Below, piece after piece: positions 1-7,612 of a DNA stretch of 33,752 bases (position 1 is its first letter; each line of letters begins with the position of its first letter). A program made the translations under genes and the position numbers. The notes under the pieces were generated by a model. That model was not told where the DNA came from. It was given only the letters and a program-made list of their open reading frames with translations, and did not search any database. Location: positions 1 through 33,752 of the forward strand of contig CAJTUY010000007.1 of the NCBI GenBank assembly GCA_910579415.1, in the 5' to 3' direction. The DNA is from an uncultured Clostridia bacterium (lineage in GTDB: Bacteria > Bacillota > Clostridia > UBA1381).

Positions 1-1825
1 TTACAATCTTTATCGTATTGCCTGCCATAAGCTGTTCCTTGATATTCTCAATTTTAAGTTCATCCGACTGCTCTACTTTGTCATAATCACTTTCATTAGT
101 AAAGGTCATTGGAACGATGCCTGCATTGACAAGGTTTGCCATATGTATTCTTGCAAAAGATTTGGTGATGACAGCTTTTACACCAAGATATAACGGAGCA
201 AGCGCCGCATGTTCTCTTGAAGAACCTTGACCGTAGTTAGCGCCTCCTATAATAATGCTTTTGCCCATTTCAAGCGCTCTGTCATGGAACTTTTCATCAC
301 AGACCGCAAAACAATATTCTGATATTTTCGGAATATTTGAACGCAGCGGAAGAATTTTAGCTCCTGCCGGCATAATATGGTCAGTAGTAATATTATCTCC
401 CACTTTAAGGCTTACGCCTGCGCTTATTGTATCAGAAAGCGGTTCTGATACAGGGAATGGCTTAATATTAGGACCTCTCAGAACTTCAACACTGTCCATA
501 TTGTCCGCTGAAACAGGAGGCACTATCATATTATCGTTGATTGTAAACTTCTTTGGAAGCTTAATATTCGGCATTTTACCTATTAAACGCGGGTCTGTAA
601 AGGCACCTGTCAGAGCTGATACTGCTGCGGTTTCCGGTGATACAAGATAAATTTGTCCATCCTTAGTACCGCTTCTGCCTTCAAAGTTTCTGTTAAAGGT
701 ACGAAGTGAAATACCCTTTGAATTAGGTGACTGTCCCATTCCTATACATGGTCCGCACGCACTTTCAAGTATTCTTGCGCCTGCATCAATCATGATTGCC
801 AATGCCCCGTTATTTGCAAGCATATTTAAAACCTGTTTTGAACCGGGCGCAATAGCAAGCGAAACATCAGGATGAATTGTTTTGCCCTTTAAAATGTGTG
901 CTACCTTCATCATATCAAGCAATGATGAATTTGTACATGAGCCGATACACACCTGGTCTATTTTCCGTCCTTCCAGTTCTTTGATTGATTTTATGTTATC
1001 CGGAGAATGAGGACATGCTGCTAACGGTTCAAGTTCGGAAAGGTTAATTTCTATAACTTCATCATATACAGCATCATTATCAGCGCTAAGCGGCAAATAG
1101 TCCGCTTCCCTGCCCTGAGCCTTTAAAAAATCATGAGTAATCTCATCTGACGGAAAAATAGATGTGGTTGCGCCAAGCTCCGCACCCATATTTGTAATAG
1201 TTGCGCGTTCAGGTACTGAAAGTGTTTTAACACCATCGCCGCAATACTCAATAACCTTACCCACACCGCCTTTAACAGAAAGTCTTTTCAGAACCTCAAG
1301 AATAACGTCTTTTGCCGCTACCCAAGACTGAAGCCTGCCTGTAAGATTAACTTTAACCACCTTAGGACATGTAATATAATATGTACCTCCGCCCATTGCA
1401 ACTGCAACGTCCATACCGCCTGCGCCAATCGCAATCATTCCTATGCCGCCGCCGGTAGGGGTATGGCTGTCTGAGCCTATAAGCGTTTTACCCGGTATTC
1501 CAAAACGTTCCAGATGAACCTGATGGCAAATACCGTTGCCCGGTCTTGAAAAGTATATACCGTGCTTTTTACATACACTGCCTATAAAACGGTGGTCATC
1601 AGCATTTTCGAATCCGTTTTGAAGTGTATTATGGTCAATATATGCAACAGAACGCTCTGTTTTTACGCGAGGCACACCCATAGCCTCAAATTCAAGATAT
1701 GCCATTGTACCTGTGGCGTCCTGTGTAAGCGTCTGGTCAATTCTGATACCTATTTCAGTACCCTTTACCATTTCACCTTCGACAAGATGTGCCGATAATA
1801 TTTTCTCTGTTAAAGTCTGTCCCAT
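1..1825 (-). CDS. acn: Aconitate hydratase (aconitase), 3' end beyond window
   Basis: Isomerises citrate to isocitrate through cis-aconitate with a [4Fe-4S] cluster, in the cytoplasm. About 608 residues are visible, starting MGQTLTEKILSAHLVEGE. The frame is still open at base 1, so the C-terminus lies outside the window. I see the cluster-ligand motifs GSCTNS and CGPCIG (three cysteines), the substrate-loop stretch IGSDSHTPTGGG, and a C-terminal swivel domain with GANYGQGSSREHA. It resembles the roughly 640-residue clostridial aconitase type rather than the 890-residue AcnA; that length comparison is from memory. The ATG at 1825 has a GGGAGG ribosome site about 8 nt upstream and a good promoter at 1861-1889. 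It is divergent from the small membrane-protein gene at 1941. Confidence 0.95.
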   Translation of the reverse strand, partial: MGQTLTEKILSAHLVEGEMVKGTEIGIRIDQTLTQDATGTMAYLEFEAMGVPRVKTERSVAYIDHNTLQNGFENADDHRFIGSVCKKHGIYFSRPGNGICHQVHLERFGIPGKTLIGSDSHTPTGGGIGMIAIGAGGMDVAVAMGGGTYYITCPKVVKVNLTGRLQSWVAAKDVILEVLKRLSVKGGVGKVIEYCGDGVKTLSVPERATITNMGAELGATTSIFPSDEITHDFLKAQGREADYLPLSADNDAVYDEVIEINLSELEPLAACPHSPDNIKSIKELEGRKIDQVCIGSCTNSSLLDMMKVAHILKGKTIHPDVSLAIAPGSKQVLNMLANNGALAIMIDAGARILESACGPCIGMGQSPNSKGISLRTFNRNFEGRSGTKDGQIYLVSPETAAVSALTGAFTDPRLIGKMPNIKLPKKFTINDNMIVPPVSADNMDSVEVLRGPNIKPFPVSEPLSDTISAGVSLKVGDNITTDHIMPAGAKILPLRSNIPKISEYCFAVCDEKFHDRALEMGKSIIIGGANYGQGSSREHAALAPLYLGVKAVITKSFARIHMANLVNAGIVPMTFTNESDYDKVEQSDELKIENIKEQLMAGNTIKIV

Positions 1826-1860
1826 AATTATAGCCTCCCATGAAATAAAGTTATATAGAT

Positions 1861-1889
1861 ATTTTATACAATTCGTCCCTGTTTGTCAA
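1861..1889 (-). promoter_or_regulatory. Sigma-A-type promoter of the aconitase gene
   Basis: On the minus strand, TTGACA (1889-1884) is followed by a 17-bp spacer and TAAAAT (1866-1861). The predicted start near 1854 gives a leader of about 29 nt. The same TTGACA-17-TAAAAT layout occurs before aspS. Confidence 0.7.
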
Positions 1890-1901
1890 GCGATAACACA
1901 A

Positions 1902-1929
1902 CCAATATATTGCGCATATACTATATTGG
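1902..1929 (+). promoter_or_regulatory. Inverted repeat overlapping the ribosome site of the next gene
   Basis: CCAATATA (1902-1909) and TATATTGG (1922-1929) form a perfect 8-bp inverted repeat around a 12-nt loop. The right arm overlaps the first GG of the GGAGGTG ribosome site (1928-1934) of the small membrane-protein gene. It could be an RNA hairpin that masks the site, or an operator in the divergent region. Neither role is proven. Confidence 0.45.
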
Positions 1930-1940
1930 AGGTGTGAAAA

Positions 1941-2246
1941 ATGCTCAATATATATATTTTATTGCCTGTTATGACTTTATGTGTAATCGGAGTATACTTT
2001 TTGATAAAAGAAATAGCGGCCGTGATTTTAAAAAACAGTATCGGCAGCAGCGTTATACTTGAAATCAGGGATGATGCAGACGGTGTCGAAAACGCAGTCC
2101 GCACTGCTCTACGTACTAATCCTTCAAGCGATATTATTGTCATAGATGAAAGCGGAAGCGATGAAATAGGCACAATACTCAGACATCTCTCTCTTGACTA
2201 CGAGCGTGTACATATCAAACAAAGAAAAGAAGCTCCCGAAAAATAA
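1941..2246 (+). CDS. Small membrane-anchored protein of unknown function
   Basis: A 101-residue protein with one N-terminal membrane helix (about residues 3-30). A soluble alpha/beta-looking segment follows (VILEIRDDADGVENAVR, then SDIIVIDESGSDEIG) and then a charged tail. I do not recognise a named family. It reminds me of short single-pass clostridial proteins with a nucleotide-sugar-transferase-like fold fragment, but no catalytic motif can be assigned. A strong GGAGGTG ribosome site sits 6 nt before the ATG, so the gene looks real. It stands alone between a divergent aconitase gene and a convergent SPFH gene. Its last codons form the left arm of the shared terminator. No clear promoter was found on this strand. 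Confidence 0.7.
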   Translation: MLNIYILLPVMTLCVIGVYFLIKEIAAVILKNSIGSSVILEIRDDADGVENAVRTALRTNPSSDIIVIDESGSDEIGTILRHLSLDYERVHIKQRKEAPEK

Positions 2247-2256
2247 TCGGGAGCTT
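2230..2256. terminator. Bidirectional intrinsic terminator
   Basis: AAGCTCCCGA (2230-2239) pairs perfectly with TCGGGAGCTT (2247-2256) around a 7-nt loop. On the minus strand it is followed by a T-rich run, suiting the SPFH gene. On the plus strand AATTTAGTT follows. It lies between convergent genes. Confidence 0.75.
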
Positions 2257-2263
2257 AATTTAG

Positions 2264-3148
2264 TTAATCATGTTTTATTATTTCTTTAATTGAAGTTGTA
2301 AGCCCTGCCAAAGATTGTATTTCCGACGGTATAATTATTTTTGTCGCTTTACCGTCTGCCGCTTTTTCAAAGCTCTCAAGAGATTTTATTGCAAGATAAG
2401 CATCAGACGGAGATGCTTCATTTATTTTCTTTATACCTTCTGCAACAGCTGTTCTTACTGTTATGATAGCTTCTGCCTGACCCTCAGCTTCGCGTATTGC
2501 CGCCTGCTTCTTTGCTTCAGCCCTGAGAATTGCAGATTCTTTCTCACCCTCTGCAAGTAAAATGGCTGACTTCTTTTCACCTTCTGCTTTCAAGATACTT
2601 TCACGTCTTTCTCTTTCTGCCTTCATCTGACGTTCCATTGCATCCTGAATTTCTTTCGGAGGCATAATATTCTTAAGCTCTACTCTGTTGATTTTAATAC
2701 CCCAAGGGTCTGTTGCCTCATCAAGGATTGCCCGCATTTTAGTATTTACGGTATCACGTGAAGTAAGGGTTTCATCAAGCTCCAAATCACCTATTATATT
2801 TCTTAAAGTTGTGGCAGTAAGATTTTCAATTGCCATCATAGGGCGTTCAACGCCGTATGCAAAAAGCTTTGGGTCAGTAATCTGATAATATACCACAGTA
2901 TCAATCTGCATTGTTACGTTATCCTTTGTGATAACAGGCTGTGGAGGAAAATCAACTACGTGTTCCTTTAAATTAACCTTTTTTGCAATCCTGTCAACGA
3001 ACGGGATTTTAAAATGCAGTCCCACACCCCATGTTGTATGATAACCGCCGAATCGCTCAATAATATATGAATGTGCCTGAGGCACTATTTTAATATTCGC
3101 TATTAAAATAATCAATATCAAAAATAATACTATCAAAATTGCTATCAT
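2264..3148 (-). CDS. SPFH/Band 7 (stomatin/paraslipin-like) membrane protein
   Basis: A 294-residue protein with an N-terminal membrane helix (residues 2-20). A Band 7/SPFH domain follows (from about IVPQAHSYIIERFG to NRVELKNIMPP), then a long Lys/Glu/Ala coiled coil with repeated AEGEK/AEA units (about residues 170-230). This is the QmcA/stomatin-like type, whose members oligomerise in membrane microdomains and often work with an NfeD partner and membrane proteases. The start at 3148 has an AAGGAG-like site. The NfeD gene ends 3 nt upstream, so the two are cotranscribed. Length and domain order are normal for the family. The client proteins are unknown. Confidence 0.9.
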   Translation of the reverse strand: MIAILIVLFLILIILIANIKIVPQAHSYIIERFGGYHTTWGVGLHFKIPFVDRIAKKVNLKEHVVDFPPQPVITKDNVTMQIDTVVYYQITDPKLFAYGVERPMMAIENLTATTLRNIIGDLELDETLTSRDTVNTKMRAILDEATDPWGIKINRVELKNIMPPKEIQDAMERQMKAERERRESILKAEGEKKSAILLAEGEKESAILRAEAKKQAAIREAEGQAEAIITVRTAVAEGIKKINEASPSDAYLAIKSLESFEKAADGKATKIIIPSEIQSLAGLTTSIKEIIKHD

Positions 3149-3151
3149 AAT

Positions 3152-3589
3152 TTATTCTCCTTTTCTTTTAACAATAAGCTTTACACCCTGAACCATTTCA
3201 ACCACTGCTGTTTCATTTTCGGGAATTACTGCACCATCGTTGCTTCTTACAGACCACGTCATGCCGTTTATCTTCCCTTCACCTGTTCCTATTGTATTAT
3301 TTACTTCTTTCGTAATCAGAATTTCAGAGCCTATTAAACTGTCAACATTTGTATTTTCCGTTTTTGTTTTAATAAGACGTCTTGAAACCGGGCGAAGAGC
3401 CAGCAGCAAAATTACAGATATAACAAGAAATACCGTCATTTGAATGTTAAAACCTGCTCCCGCCATTTTTGCAATCAGTCCGCCTAATGCTCCTACTGCA
3501 AACCAAATACTAACAAGTTGATACGTAAGTGCTTCAAGAATAATAAACGCAACTATTCCCAAAAGCCATACCAAAAGAGTCATATCCAT
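3152..3589 (-). CDS. nfeD: NfeD family membrane protein
   Basis: A 145-residue protein with N-terminal membrane helices (LLVWLLGIVAFIILEALTYQ and the following hydrophobic stretch) and a C-terminal beta-rich OB-fold segment (from about SLIGSEILITKEV to VVEMVQGVKLIVKRK). This is the short NfeD architecture, which partners SPFH proteins. I chose the ATG at 3589 because it lies 8 nt after GGAGG. An ATG 6 bases earlier is too close to that site, and longer readings run into the promoter. It is the first gene of a two-gene operon with the SPFH gene. Its promoter is at 3611-3639. Confidence 0.88.
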   Translation of the reverse strand: MDMTLLVWLLGIVAFIILEALTYQLVSIWFAVGALGGLIAKMAGAGFNIQMTVFLVISVILLLALRPVSRRLIKTKTENTNVDSLIGSEILITKEVNNTIGTGEGKINGMTWSVRSNDGAVIPENETAVVEMVQGVKLIVKRKGE

Positions 3590-3610
3590 AATCATAACCT
3601 CCTTACAATA

Positions 3611-3639
3611 AATATACCACATATTTCTTTTTGCGTCAA
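3611..3639 (-). promoter_or_regulatory. Promoter of the nfeD-SPFH operon
   Basis: On the minus strand, TTGACG (3639-3634), a 17-bp spacer and TATATT (3616-3611). The start point would fall just upstream of the AAGGAGG site. Spacing is ideal and both hexamers are near consensus. Confidence 0.65.
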
Positions 3640-3691
3640 CCAACTTTACTGAAAAATATTATAAAACACACTCACACCTTTCTAACGACTG

Positions 3692-3700
3692 CATACTATA
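3692..3700 (+). promoter_or_regulatory. Candidate sporulation-type -10 element upstream of spoVM
   Basis: CATACTATA fits the mother-cell sigma-factor -10 patterns (sigma-E CATACA-T; sigma-K CATANNNTA). No convincing sigma-E -35 sits 13-15 bp upstream. An ACA at 3674-3676 is roughly placed for the short sigma-K -35. It lies about 15 nt before the AAGAAGGGG ribosome-site-like stretch. Confidence 0.3.
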
Positions 3701-3726
3701 TATTAAAACAATTTAAGAAGGGGTGG

Positions 3727-3903
3727 ATTGTCATCAAAACGCTTAATTTCTGTATGAGAGGCTGCTCAAAAGCAGTGGGTCTTGCATCACTTTCATTCTG
3801 CGTAGGGCTGCTTGCAGGTGCATTTTTACCTCTGGCGGTAGTAGCGGTTATGGAAATGCTGCTGCTTATCCTATTGGGATATTTGTGTTTATTCAAGTGG
3901 TAG
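3727..3903 (+). CDS. Small hydrophobic two-helix protein upstream of spoVM
   Basis: The open frame ends at 3903 and encodes a very hydrophobic small protein with two likely membrane helices (GLASLSFCVGLLAGAFLPL and VAVMEMLLLILLGYLC), ending LFKW. Its start is unclear. The only in-frame ATG (3754) has no ribosome site. A good purine-rich site (AAGAAGGGG, 3715-3723) sits just before in-frame ATT (3727) and ATC (3733) codons. ATC would give a protein beginning MKTLNFCMRG. The stop lies 21 nt before the spoVM ATG, so the two genes are probably cotranscribed. I infer a sporulation-linked membrane role from context only; the family is not named. Confidence 0.55.
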   Translation: MVIKTLNFCMRGCSKAVGLASLSFCVGLLAGAFLPLAVVAVMEMLLLILLGYLCLFKW

Positions 3904-3924
3904 ATTTAGAAAGGAGTAATTATT

Positions 3925-3993
3925 ATGAAAATCGTAGTTCTCAAGGTTCCTAAAATGCTAAGAGGTATTGTGAAGACAATGTTTAAGATGTAA
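3925..3993 (+). CDS. spoVM: SpoVM, stage V sporulation micropeptide (22 residues)
   Basis: The ATG at 3925 follows a strong AAAGGAG site at 8 nt and encodes MKIVVLKVPKMLRGIVKTMF plus two residues. This lines up without gaps with Bacillus subtilis SpoVM (26 residues, recalled sequence). M1, K2, K7, P9, K10, L12, G14, I15, V16 and M19 are identical, and Pro9 is the residue tied to curvature recognition. SpoVM is an amphipathic helix that binds the convex outer forespore membrane and anchors SpoIVA, starting coat assembly in the mother cell. This copy lacks the charged tail found in B. subtilis. It is followed at once by a strong terminator and preceded by a small membrane-protein gene. Confidence 0.85.
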   Translation: MKIVVLKVPKMLRGIVKTMFKM

Positions 3994-4001
3994 CACCCAA
4001 C

Positions 4002-4031
4002 AAAAAAACGGCATTTAAAATGCCGTTTTTT
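4002..4031. terminator. Bidirectional intrinsic terminator
   Basis: ACGGCATTT (4008-4016) and AAATGCCGT (4018-4026) form a GC-rich stem. It is flanked by A7 on the left and T6 on the right, so it can end both the spoVM transcript and the opposing aspS-to-hydrolase operon. Confidence 0.8.
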
Positions 4032-4037
4032 ATTGCT

Positions 4038-4835
4038 TTATTTCCATTCTAAAAGCATTAACCAATTTTCAAGGGATTTTTTCCACTGAGCTACATGAGG
4101 CATGTCATCGGCCAATCCCAGTCCATGCTGACCAAACGGATATATGTGAAGTTCAAAAGGAATATGTTTTTTACTTAAAGCGTCAGCATACAAAAGCGAA
4201 TTTTCAACGGGAACTGCCTGGTCAAAAGATGTATGCCAGATGAATGCCGGAGGTGTATCGCGAGAAACCTGCTTGTAAAGCGACATGAACTCCTTCATTT
4301 CATGTAAAACACGCTCTCCAAGAAGATTTTGACGCGAACCGTCGTGTCGGTATTCCAGCATATCAATAACCGGATAACATAGTATTGTTGCATTGGGACG
4401 ACAATCCTCGTTGTCAATTTCGTCAGTGGCATCATACATCTTTTTATCGAAATGTACAGATACCGAACCTGCCAGATGACCTCCGGGACTTGAACCCATT
4501 ACAGCTATCTTGTTTTTATCATAACCGTATTTATCGGCGTAATATCTCGCATATCTGACAGCTCTGATTGCATCGCTTATTTGCGCCGGATGCTTATACG
4601 GAGCAACTCGGTAATCGGCCACAAAGGCTGTTATGCCTATTCCCTGAAGCCACTTTGCATAGTCGTATCCCTCGTAAGGAGCGCGCATTGCATAAGCGCC
4701 TCCGGCAAACACAACAACTGCGCCCTTAGAATTTGCCGGATACGCAGTTATAGTCGGTATTCTCGGCTGTGTTTCCTCATTTTCTATATATTCATCATTC
4801 CAATAAGGTATAATATTTCCCCATAGTTTTTCCAT
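4038..4835 (-). CDS. Alpha/beta hydrolase (esterase/lipase-like)
   Basis: A 265-residue cytoplasmic hydrolase with no signal peptide. It has the nucleophile elbow GSSPG (Ser116), a plausible acid Asp205 in HTSFDQAVPVENS, and His237 in GQHGLG. The oxyanion-hole region reads FAGGAY instead of the usual HGGG. Sequence style matches the BD-FAE/acetyl-xylan-esterase-like clade, which deacylates carbohydrate or small esters; the actual substrate is unknown. The start at 4835 follows AAGGAG by 8 nt. A GTG nine bases upstream overlaps that site and is unlikely. It lies 12 nt after the DUF4340 gene and is probably the last gene of that operon, ending at the terminator at 4002-4031. Confidence 0.85.
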   Translation of the reverse strand: MEKLWGNIIPYWNDEYIENEETQPRIPTITAYPANSKGAVVVFAGGAYAMRAPYEGYDYAKWLQGIGITAFVADYRVAPYKHPAQISDAIRAVRYARYYADKYGYDKNKIAVMGSSPGGHLAGSVSVHFDKKMYDATDEIDNEDCRPNATILCYPVIDMLEYRHDGSRQNLLGERVLHEMKEFMSLYKQVSRDTPPAFIWHTSFDQAVPVENSLLYADALSKKHIPFELHIYPFGQHGLGLADDMPHVAQWKKSLENWLMLLEWK

Positions 4836-4847
4836 TGTATACACTCC

Positions 4848-6218
4848 TTAATTATAATTATTGATATATGAATTAAATGCTGTTATTAACTCATCAATTT
4901 TGCTTTTTTTAACAAGAAAATCAGCTTTGCCGTTACGTACAAGCACACAGCTGAGATCGTTAACCGCTTTTAATTCAATAACCGTATCATCAGACTGACT
5001 GTTTCCGTCATACGTAATCTTAAAAACGGTCGCCCCTATATTTTCTCCGTTGTAAACTCCATCAACCGACAATGATATAATAGCCTGATACATTGTTTGA
5101 GACAGCTTTGCATCTGCGTTGTTTCCGTCAGCTTTAAAAGAATACGAACTTCCCGACTTTGTTATATCAATTGAATGTTTTTCGCCGTTATATTCCAGAC
5201 TTACGCTTTTAACCTTTGAAATATCAACAAGCGCCTGCATTTTACTTACAATATTAAAAGAAGATTCATTTATAAAACCTATGTTTTCGGTATCAACCAT
5301 ATAAATATCTTCTTTGTACTTTACATAAGTCTTACCATTTACAGTGTTCCCTATGTTAAGAGTTTCGGTATATTCATCACCGTACTTTCCGGTTATATTG
5401 TCATACGGTTTCACTGTCAGCATCAAAACAGGTGATTTATCTGTAATGCCTCCGTCAGTATCTTCAACCGGAGTATTCAGAGCTATATCAGCAATAGGTT
5501 CAAGTATTTTATTATCAATATAATCATCATTGGCGTTTGACTGATAAGGTGACAGCATTTCCCATACATTGTTTGTATTTTCGTCAATCTTATCAAGGAT
5601 TTTTAAATCAATAACCTCGTCCTGACGCATAATCTTAATAACGCGTATATCATCTATATTTATATTAAATCTGTTAAATTCCCGATAATATGATATAGGC
5701 TTTCTCAGGGTGTCAACCTTAAATTCATACATTGTATAAACTGCGCTGTCGCCATCTTTAATTACAAAATATTCTCCCAACGCAGGACTTTTATCGCCTA
5801 TATATAATGTATCAATTTCGCCGTTTTTCTTTGTGATTTTAACTGTCATCGCAGGATTATCCAGTCCGTATACAGACAAATCAGACGGATTTTCTTCTAT
5901 CTTATTTTTAGAACTTAATTGGGAGACAGTTCCTGCAATACCATATGCCTTTGAAGTATCTATTTCTTCAGCATCAAAATCATTTATTGTCCATACCGAG
6001 TTTCCCAAATTGGTTGCCGTTATATTATCTGTTCCGCCTGTAACCTCAATAGATGAAATATTATCCGCTTCCTCTGAATAAACTGTATAAAATTCATTGT
6101 TATCACTGCTTTCGGGCAGCTTCTCATCTGTATCAATATTGCTTACAACTATTATTCCAACAATCAGAAGTATAATTACTGCTGAAGCTATACTGATATT
6201 TCTCACTGTTTTTGTCAT
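4848..6218 (-). CDS. DUF4340 domain protein linked to a Gld-type ABC exporter
   Basis: A 456-residue protein with an N-terminal membrane anchor (about residues 8-27) and a long extracytoplasmic beta-rich region. It contains repeated DUF4340-like units, for example NPAMTVKITKKNGEIDTLYIG and SLEYNGEKHSIDI. The function is not established; the family often follows GldG-type genes. I chose the ATG at 6218 because an AGGAG site precedes it and it overlaps the stop of the upstream gldG fragment (ATGA at 6215-6218), indicating translational coupling. The longer reading from 6254 has no better site. It is likely a partner or regulator of the upstream ABC system on the cell surface. Confidence 0.85.
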   Translation of the reverse strand: MTKTVRNISIASAVIILLIVGIIVVSNIDTDEKLPESSDNNEFYTVYSEEADNISSIEVTGGTDNITATNLGNSVWTINDFDAEEIDTSKAYGIAGTVSQLSSKNKIEENPSDLSVYGLDNPAMTVKITKKNGEIDTLYIGDKSPALGEYFVIKDGDSAVYTMYEFKVDTLRKPISYYREFNRFNINIDDIRVIKIMRQDEVIDLKILDKIDENTNNVWEMLSPYQSNANDDYIDNKILEPIADIALNTPVEDTDGGITDKSPVLMLTVKPYDNITGKYGDEYTETLNIGNTVNGKTYVKYKEDIYMVDTENIGFINESSFNIVSKMQALVDISKVKSVSLEYNGEKHSIDITKSGSSYSFKADGNNADAKLSQTMYQAIISLSVDGVYNGENIGATVFKITYDGNSQSDDTVIELKAVNDLSCVLVRNGKADFLVKKSKIDELITAFNSYINNYN

Positions 6219-6742
6219 AGATTTCTCCTTTTGAACCAAATAACAAGACCGCATATAAGCATCAGCAGCGGTATTATAACTACAACTATTACAAATACTG
6301 TCACTGCGCTTGACATAGATATTGAAATTCCGTTATTAACAAGCGTTTTTTCGTCTACTGTAAAGCTTTCATCATTATCAAGCATATAATTTATCAGATT
6401 CATAAAATAGTCGTAATTTGCCAGTCCATAATCGTTCGTAAGTATAGATGAGTCACGTGTGAGAAGCATAGTGTTTCCGGACACATATACATTTGAATTA
6501 TGTTTTTTATCATTTGCAAGTGCGCCGACGGTAAATACACCCTCAGGCTCATTCCCTGTATTTTCTGCAACATTGCTTTCTGTCGTATATGCCTTATCCG
6601 AACTGGTAAGTATCGGCATGACCGAAACATCACCGTTATGTTCAAATTCCTGTTTGATTTCTTTGGAATAAGGGAAATATGCCACAGTACGCTTATTTTT
6701 TAGAATACTGCCCGTGAATTCTGTTTCATTTACATTCGCCAT
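6215..6742 (-). CDS. gldG: GldG-like protein, C-terminal part (frame-shifted from the N-terminal part)
   Basis: A 175-residue open frame that continues the GldG-like protein encoded just upstream. It carries the end of the extracytoplasmic domain and a C-terminal membrane helix (AVTVFVIVVVIIPLLMLICGLVIWF) followed by KRRNL. The nominal start ATG lies inside the last codons of the upstream frame (17-nt overlap) with only a poor, too-close ribosome site. Removing one A from the AAA at the junction would make one continuous reading frame. I therefore read it as the second half of one gene, split by a one-base shift that is either real or a sequence error. A coupled two-protein arrangement is possible but less likely. 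Confidence 0.75.
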   Translation of the reverse strand: MANVNETEFTGSILKNKRTVAYFPYSKEIKQEFEHNGDVSVMPILTSSDKAYTTESNVAENTGNEPEGVFTVGALANDKKHNSNVYVSGNTMLLTRDSSILTNDYGLANYDYFMNLINYMLDNDESFTVDEKTLVNNGISISMSSAVTVFVIVVVIIPLLMLICGLVIWFKRRNL

Positions 6743-7601
6743 TTCCGCCTATAACAACAGAATGAGAGGTATCTGTTTCAACAACCATATTGTCCCTGAC
6801 GCTCATGCCCCATGCAGACTTAAGATAGCCATACAGATTAGTAAGTTCTTTGCTGTCAACATCAAAATAGAACTGCGCATTTCCTCCTGAAAGCAAATAT
6901 GAATCAAGCTTTGAAATTTCATCATTTGAGAAATCTGACAGAGGGCGCACAACCATAATCAGAGAAGCGTCGGATGGTATTTCTTCCGTAAGCGTATTTA
7001 TCTGCGACACCTCGTAGTTTTCATCACGAAGTTTAGATGCCGCACCCGAAATCTCAAGTTCACTGTGACCGGTTACAATATAAGCTTTTAGCTGTTTGTC
7101 GCTTGAAACATATTTCAGCGCGGATGTAATTTTATTTTCTGCGTTAAGAGATGTATATTTGCCTGTTTGAGCATTGATTCCGTATAGTTCGCTTAGGGAT
7201 AACAGCTTGTATCTCTTTCCACTGTCAACAATAACAGAATTTGACGTAAGACGTACTCCGTCATTTGCATACTTCTTACCGAATGTCGGGTTTTCAGCCG
7301 TATTTATATTTGTAATTTTAATTTTACTGTTAGCTTCTGCGTATTTCTGAAGTACGGCATTGATACGTTCATCACGATCGCTGCTTCCTGCCAGAACATA
7401 AATATCAACAGGCGTGTCGTAGTTTTTAAGATATTCTCTCGTTTTTTCAGATATTTCAAACATCTTATTTGCTGTCATATCAATACTTAACGGTACTTTT
7501 TTTGCAAGAACAGTAACAAATACATTAAACAGCACAGCTATAACAATTGCAATAATTATTGAAACAGAGATATTGATTTTATATTTTTTTATATTATTCA
7601 T
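6726..7601 (-). CDS. gldG: GldG-like ABC transporter component, N-terminal part
   Basis: Encodes 291 residues: an N-terminal membrane helix (about 10-34) and then the GldG/ABC-type auxiliary domain with LSIDMTANKMFEISEKTREYL, VDIYVLAG and AYIVTGHSELE. It ends prematurely after VVIGGNGECK. Family members continue to a C-terminal membrane helix, which here lies in the next frame (6215-6742). The GldA-F-G system was named from Flavobacterium gliding motility. In Clostridia it is a common exporter-like complex of unknown substrate, and gliding should not be assumed. It starts 11 nt after the permease gene with an AGGAGGT site. Confidence 0.8.
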   Translation of the reverse strand: MNNIKKYKINISVSIIIAIVIAVLFNVFVTVLAKKVPLSIDMTANKMFEISEKTREYLKNYDTPVDIYVLAGSSDRDERINAVLQKYAEANSKIKITNINTAENPTFGKKYANDGVRLTSNSVIVDSGKRYKLLSLSELYGINAQTGKYTSLNAENKITSALKYVSSDKQLKAYIVTGHSELEISGAASKLRDENYEVSQINTLTEEIPSDASLIMVVRPLSDFSNDEISKLDSYLLSGGNAQFYFDVDSKELTNLYGYLKSAWGMSVRDNMVVETDTSHSVVIGGNGECK

Positions 7602-7612
7602 ATCTATACCTC

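Noticed and set aside
255..650. Plus-strand open frame of 131 codons
   Set aside because: It lies antisense inside the aconitase gene, has no ribosome site and no recognisable domain.
6726..6742. Programmed ribosomal frameshift in gldG
   Set aside because: I see no classic slippery heptamer with a downstream hairpin, so a gene break or sequence error is simpler.
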